Assembly: GCA_964539305.1 (NCBI GenBank)
Contig: CAZIIM010000004.1
Span: 1-64,000, forward strand
Source: CAZNUM01 sp964539305
Lineage (GTDB): Bacteria; Fidelibacterota; Marinisomatia; Marinisomatales; TCS55
Direction of reading: 5' to 3'
DNA length: 64,000 nt
A program made the translations under genes and the position numbers. The notes under the pieces were generated by a model, which had not been told where the DNA came from, searched no databases, and saw only the letters and a list, made by a program, of their open reading frames with translations. Shown here piece after piece: positions 61,645 through 64,000 of this stretch (positions are counted from its first letter, which is position 1; every line of letters starts with the position of its first letter).

Positions 61645-63012
61645 TTACTCCTTTGACTCATGATTTAATTTTCTGACTACCACCCGATTCCCGTCCACAG
61701 ACAAAATCTTGACGGTTGAATTTTTTTCAATGAAATCTCCTTCACTGACGACAAATATTTTCTGATCATTCACCAGAATCCAGCCGGAAGGACGTAAATC
61801 CGTCTGTGCAATGCCATCCTTCCCCACCATGGATTCCAAGCCCAGGGAGATGCTGTAACCATATTCTGCTTTTTCCACCCCCGGTGATGTCAGTTTTTGC
61901 CAGAAAGATGTTTTTGTCATCAACTTAAACAGCAAAATAAGTCCAACCAATCCTCCGATGATACCGATGGTTAATCCCCACAAGGCCATGGATTCAATAT
62001 CACTACCCACAGGAATATCGGGTAGCAACAACCCATATAACCCCCATAGGAGTAAAAAGATCCCTCCGATCCCCGCGAACCCAAATCCGGGAATAAATAA
62101 CATTTCAATTAACAGGAGAATAACTCCTCCCAATATGACCAATAAATCGGTCATGGTTGCCAATTCAGCAATATAGGAGGCGCTCAAGGATAAACCTAGG
62201 CAAATCAGCCCCACCGTGCCGGGGATGCCCCAACCAGGACTCTGGAGCTCAAATAGAATTCCTAGAAAACCGAAAGTGGTCAGGAGGGAAGCAACAATAG
62301 GATTGGTCAGAAACCGCACCAGCGACTCTGACCAGTTTTCACTTGAGCTATAGACTTCTGCATCTTCAAAACCAAGAAGGGTCAGTAGTTCATCGAACGA
62401 CTCCGCTTTTCCATCGGCCATTTTGTATTTCAGGGCCTTTTCAGTCGTCAGGGTAATCAATTTCCCCTCTTTCCGACCTTCAAGATCCGTCACTTCAACC
62501 GAATCGCCATCGATGACAAGGTAGGTAAAATGTAGTTCTTCATCTACCATGCCTTTGGCAATTTCAATATTTCGGTTTCTTCTCTCGGCGGTGGAGGCCA
62601 TTTCTTCCCGCATGTAACTAATCACCTTTTCGCTGGCCTTTTTACCGGACATATCTACCGCTGTTGCAGCTCCAATCGTACCGCCACCAGTCATATAAAT
62701 TTTCTCACAGGAGAGGGAAATAAGGGCCCCGGCAGAAATGGCCCGTCGGTTGATAAAGGCAATCGTAGGGATGGACGAACTTAAAATGGCGTCTTTAATC
62801 TGGGTAGCAGCATCCAGTCGTCCACCAAACGTGTCAATATCGAAAATAATCACATCGGCCCCTGCCTCCGTTGCCATGGAGATACTGCGTTCGATATAGG
62901 GAGGAAGCCCTAAATCAATCACATCCTGAATAGGGACACGATAAACCAAACCTTCTGAAAAACCGATAGACAGGAGTAATAGGAGGATCAAGGAATGAAA
63001 ACGATGACACAT
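61645..63012 (-). CDS. nfeD: NfeD-family membrane-bound serine protease
   Basis: The 455-residue protein has a signal peptide and a ClpP-like protease domain at about 20-215 with the nucleophile region RRAISAGALI and a Lys in KKASEKV, giving a Ser-Lys dyad. Four to five membrane helices (about 235-375) and a C-terminal OB-fold domain (GKDGIAQTDLRPSG, VDGNRVVVRKL) follow. It cleaves hydrophobic partners such as stomatin/flotillin tails in characterised members; FloA encoded next is the expected partner. Confidence 0.92.
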   Translation of the reverse strand: MCHRFHSLILLLLLSIGFSEGLVYRVPIQDVIDLGLPPYIERSISMATEAGADVIIFDIDTFGGRLDAATQIKDAILSSSIPTIAFINRRAISAGALISLSCEKIYMTGGGTIGAATAVDMSGKKASEKVISYMREEMASTAERRNRNIEIAKGMVDEELHFTYLVIDGDSVEVTDLEGRKEGKLITLTTEKALKYKMADGKAESFDELLTLLGFEDAEVYSSSENWSESLVRFLTNPIVASLLTTFGFLGILFELQSPGWGIPGTVGLICLGLSLSASYIAELATMTDLLVILGGVILLLIEMLFIPGFGFAGIGGIFLLLWGLYGLLLPDIPVGSDIESMALWGLTIGIIGGLVGLILLFKLMTKTSFWQKLTSPGVEKAEYGYSISLGLESMVGKDGIAQTDLRPSGWILVNDQKIFVVSEGDFIEKNSTVKILSVDGNRVVVRKLNHESKE

Positions 63013-63111
63013 TTGTTTAATATTAGCCGTTATACACGTATAAAATCAATGTTGGTGAGTCGAAATTAGGTTAGATTTAATTCATTTGTTGGTAGAAAGT
63101 ATGCGCTCTAA

Positions 63112-63975
63112 ATGACCTGGAAAGCACGATTCACATACGGCCTGTTAAAATTCATCTCCAGAAATCTGGGATCAAAATCGAAACAAACCAGATTAAAATT
63201 GGCCCAACGGCTGGCATCATTTACTTACCACATCATTCCTATTCGGAAAAAACAGGCTGAATCGAATTTGAAAAAGGCTTTCCCTGAGAAATCTGCACAC
63301 TGGATCAATCGGATTTTAAAGCGATGCTACATTTTATTTTGCAATAACTTTATCGAGTTTATTAGTCTCCCCAAATCATTTAAAGATGCTGATATAAAAA
63401 TACTCGGTCAATCCTATTTGGAAGATGCTTTTCAGCACGGCCTGGGCGTCGTATTAATCACCGCTCATTTTGGGATGTGGGAGATGCTGGTTTACTGGCT
63501 GGGATTGGAAGGTTATCCCTGTTATGGAATCATTCAACGCCAGCGCAACCGGGGGGCTGATTTATTTTTTAAGGAAATCCGCGCCAACAGCAACGTCCAG
63601 CAAATGTACCGGAATACACCCATTGAAACGATGAGCCAGGTCCTCAGAGATGGAAATCTTCTTATTTTAGCCAGCGATCAGGATGCCCGTAAACGGGGAA
63701 TCTTTGTGAACTTTTTCCACCAATTATCATCAACACCCAGAGGGGCCGCCGTTTTCCACCTGCGTACGAAAGCACCGGCTATTTTCGCCACGGCGTACCA
63801 AAACAGGGAAGGGGGCCTTACCTTTCAATTCCAGCCCATTAATGTTAATGGGGACGAAACAGTTGCTTCTTTTACCCAGACCTATACCACCATGCTGGAA
63901 GAAATGGTCCGGAAACATCCTGACCATTATTTCTGGTTTCATCGCAAATGGAAAACAAAGGCACCGACGGCTTGA
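63112..63975 (+). CDS. LpxL/HtrB-like lipid A acyltransferase
   Basis: The 287-residue protein has an N-terminal amphipathic membrane-binding region, the catalytic H-x4-(D/E) motif HFGMWE near 122-127, then FFKEIRANSN and a DQDARKRGIFVNFF motif of the lauroyl/KDO2-lipid IVA acyltransferase family, and the C-terminal HPDHYFWFHRKWK. It transfers a secondary acyl chain to lipid A precursors at the inner membrane, indicating a lipopolysaccharide-bearing cell. The gene ends 25 bp before the window edge. Confidence 0.9.
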   Translation: MTWKARFTYGLLKFISRNLGSKSKQTRLKLAQRLASFTYHIIPIRKKQAESNLKKAFPEKSAHWINRILKRCYILFCNNFIEFISLPKSFKDADIKILGQSYLEDAFQHGLGVVLITAHFGMWEMLVYWLGLEGYPCYGIIQRQRNRGADLFFKEIRANSNVQQMYRNTPIETMSQVLRDGNLLILASDQDARKRGIFVNFFHQLSSTPRGAAVFHLRTKAPAIFATAYQNREGGLTFQFQPINVNGDETVASFTQTYTTMLEEMVRKHPDHYFWFHRKWKTKAPTA

Positions 63976-64000
63976 TTCCACCTAAACGGATTTCACTCAA

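Noticed and set aside
1..64000. CRISPR arrays, transposases, integrases and prophage genes
   Set aside because: I saw no regularly spaced repeats, no transposase or integrase motifs and no phage structural genes; the 264-bp repeat pair near the left end is the only sizeable direct repeat found by eye.

Overview
The window (about 47% G+C by impression) reads as chromosomal DNA of an anaerobically respiring Gram-negative bacterium, most likely of the FCB superphylum (a Marinimicrobia/Fidelibacterota- or Calditrichota-like lineage). This is inferred from a TonB receptor with a carboxypeptidase-D-like N-terminal domain, a lamin-tail protein ending in a FlgD/type-IX-like domain, an LpxL-type lipid A acyltransferase, a floA-nfeD pair and very many multiheme c-type cytochromes. 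No marker gene fixes the taxon. By eye I count 74 CXXCH haem motifs plus one CX4CH motif in eleven proteins.

Layout. (1) 1-3.1 kb: an AT-rich island carrying a two-winged-helix methyltransferase, inserted between a truncated and a full copy of the same gene (a 264-bp direct repeat, about 90% identical). galE follows. (2) 4.3-9.4 kb: two sensor kinases, the first with a covalent haem motif in its periplasmic sensor, and an NtrC-type sigma-54 activator, overlapping as one operon. (3) 9.5-13.4 kb: a nonahaem cytochrome gene behind a near-consensus sigma-54 promoter, then a second near-consensus sigma-54 promoter in front of a frameshifted outer-membrane barrel pseudogene. (4) 13.4-19.7 kb: a barrel protein, an octahaem hydroxylamine-oxidoreductase-like cytochrome, a CAU tRNA, an SRAP-family DNA-protein crosslink protein and a TonB receptor. 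(5) 19.8-35.5 kb, minus strand: a large electron-transfer cluster. It holds a Qrc/alternative-complex-III-like quinone:cytochrome module (pentahaem c, molybdopterin-type subunit, 16-Cys ferredoxin, NrfD, small membrane protein), a barrel plus 14-haem cytochrome pair that looks like an outer-membrane electron conduit, a lipoprotein cytochrome, an Fe-S type Rrf2 regulator, a Rieske/cytochrome b complex with an anchored nonahaem cytochrome in place of c1/f, two c554-like tetrahaem proteins and an 18-haem-motif cytochrome. (6) 35.6-45.9 kb: dnaG, cvpA, yqeY, an orphan DNA methyltransferase, arsC, an XRE regulator and a lexA-imuB-dnaE2 SOS mutagenesis cassette lacking imuA. (7) 45.9-54.3 kb: secreted and envelope proteins (lamin-tail protein, barrel, PDZ protein, M23 peptidase, rhomboid, lipase-like hydrolase). 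(8) 54.3-58.4 kb: nucleoside salvage and cofactor genes (cdd, udk, tdk, nupC, adk, coaE). (9) 58.5-64 kb: a large NAD(P)-fold protein, nfeD-floA, and an LpxL-like acyltransferase.

Working model (inference): membrane quinol is oxidised by two different complexes encoded side by side (Rieske/b and Qrc/ACIII-like). Electrons enter a periplasmic pool of tetra- to 18-haem cytochromes and may leave through a barrel/14-haem conduit, with regulation by an Fe-S Rrf2 protein. A second conduit-like pair at 9.6-13.4 kb, under sigma-54 control by a haem-sensing two-component system, appears to have lost its barrel to frameshifts.
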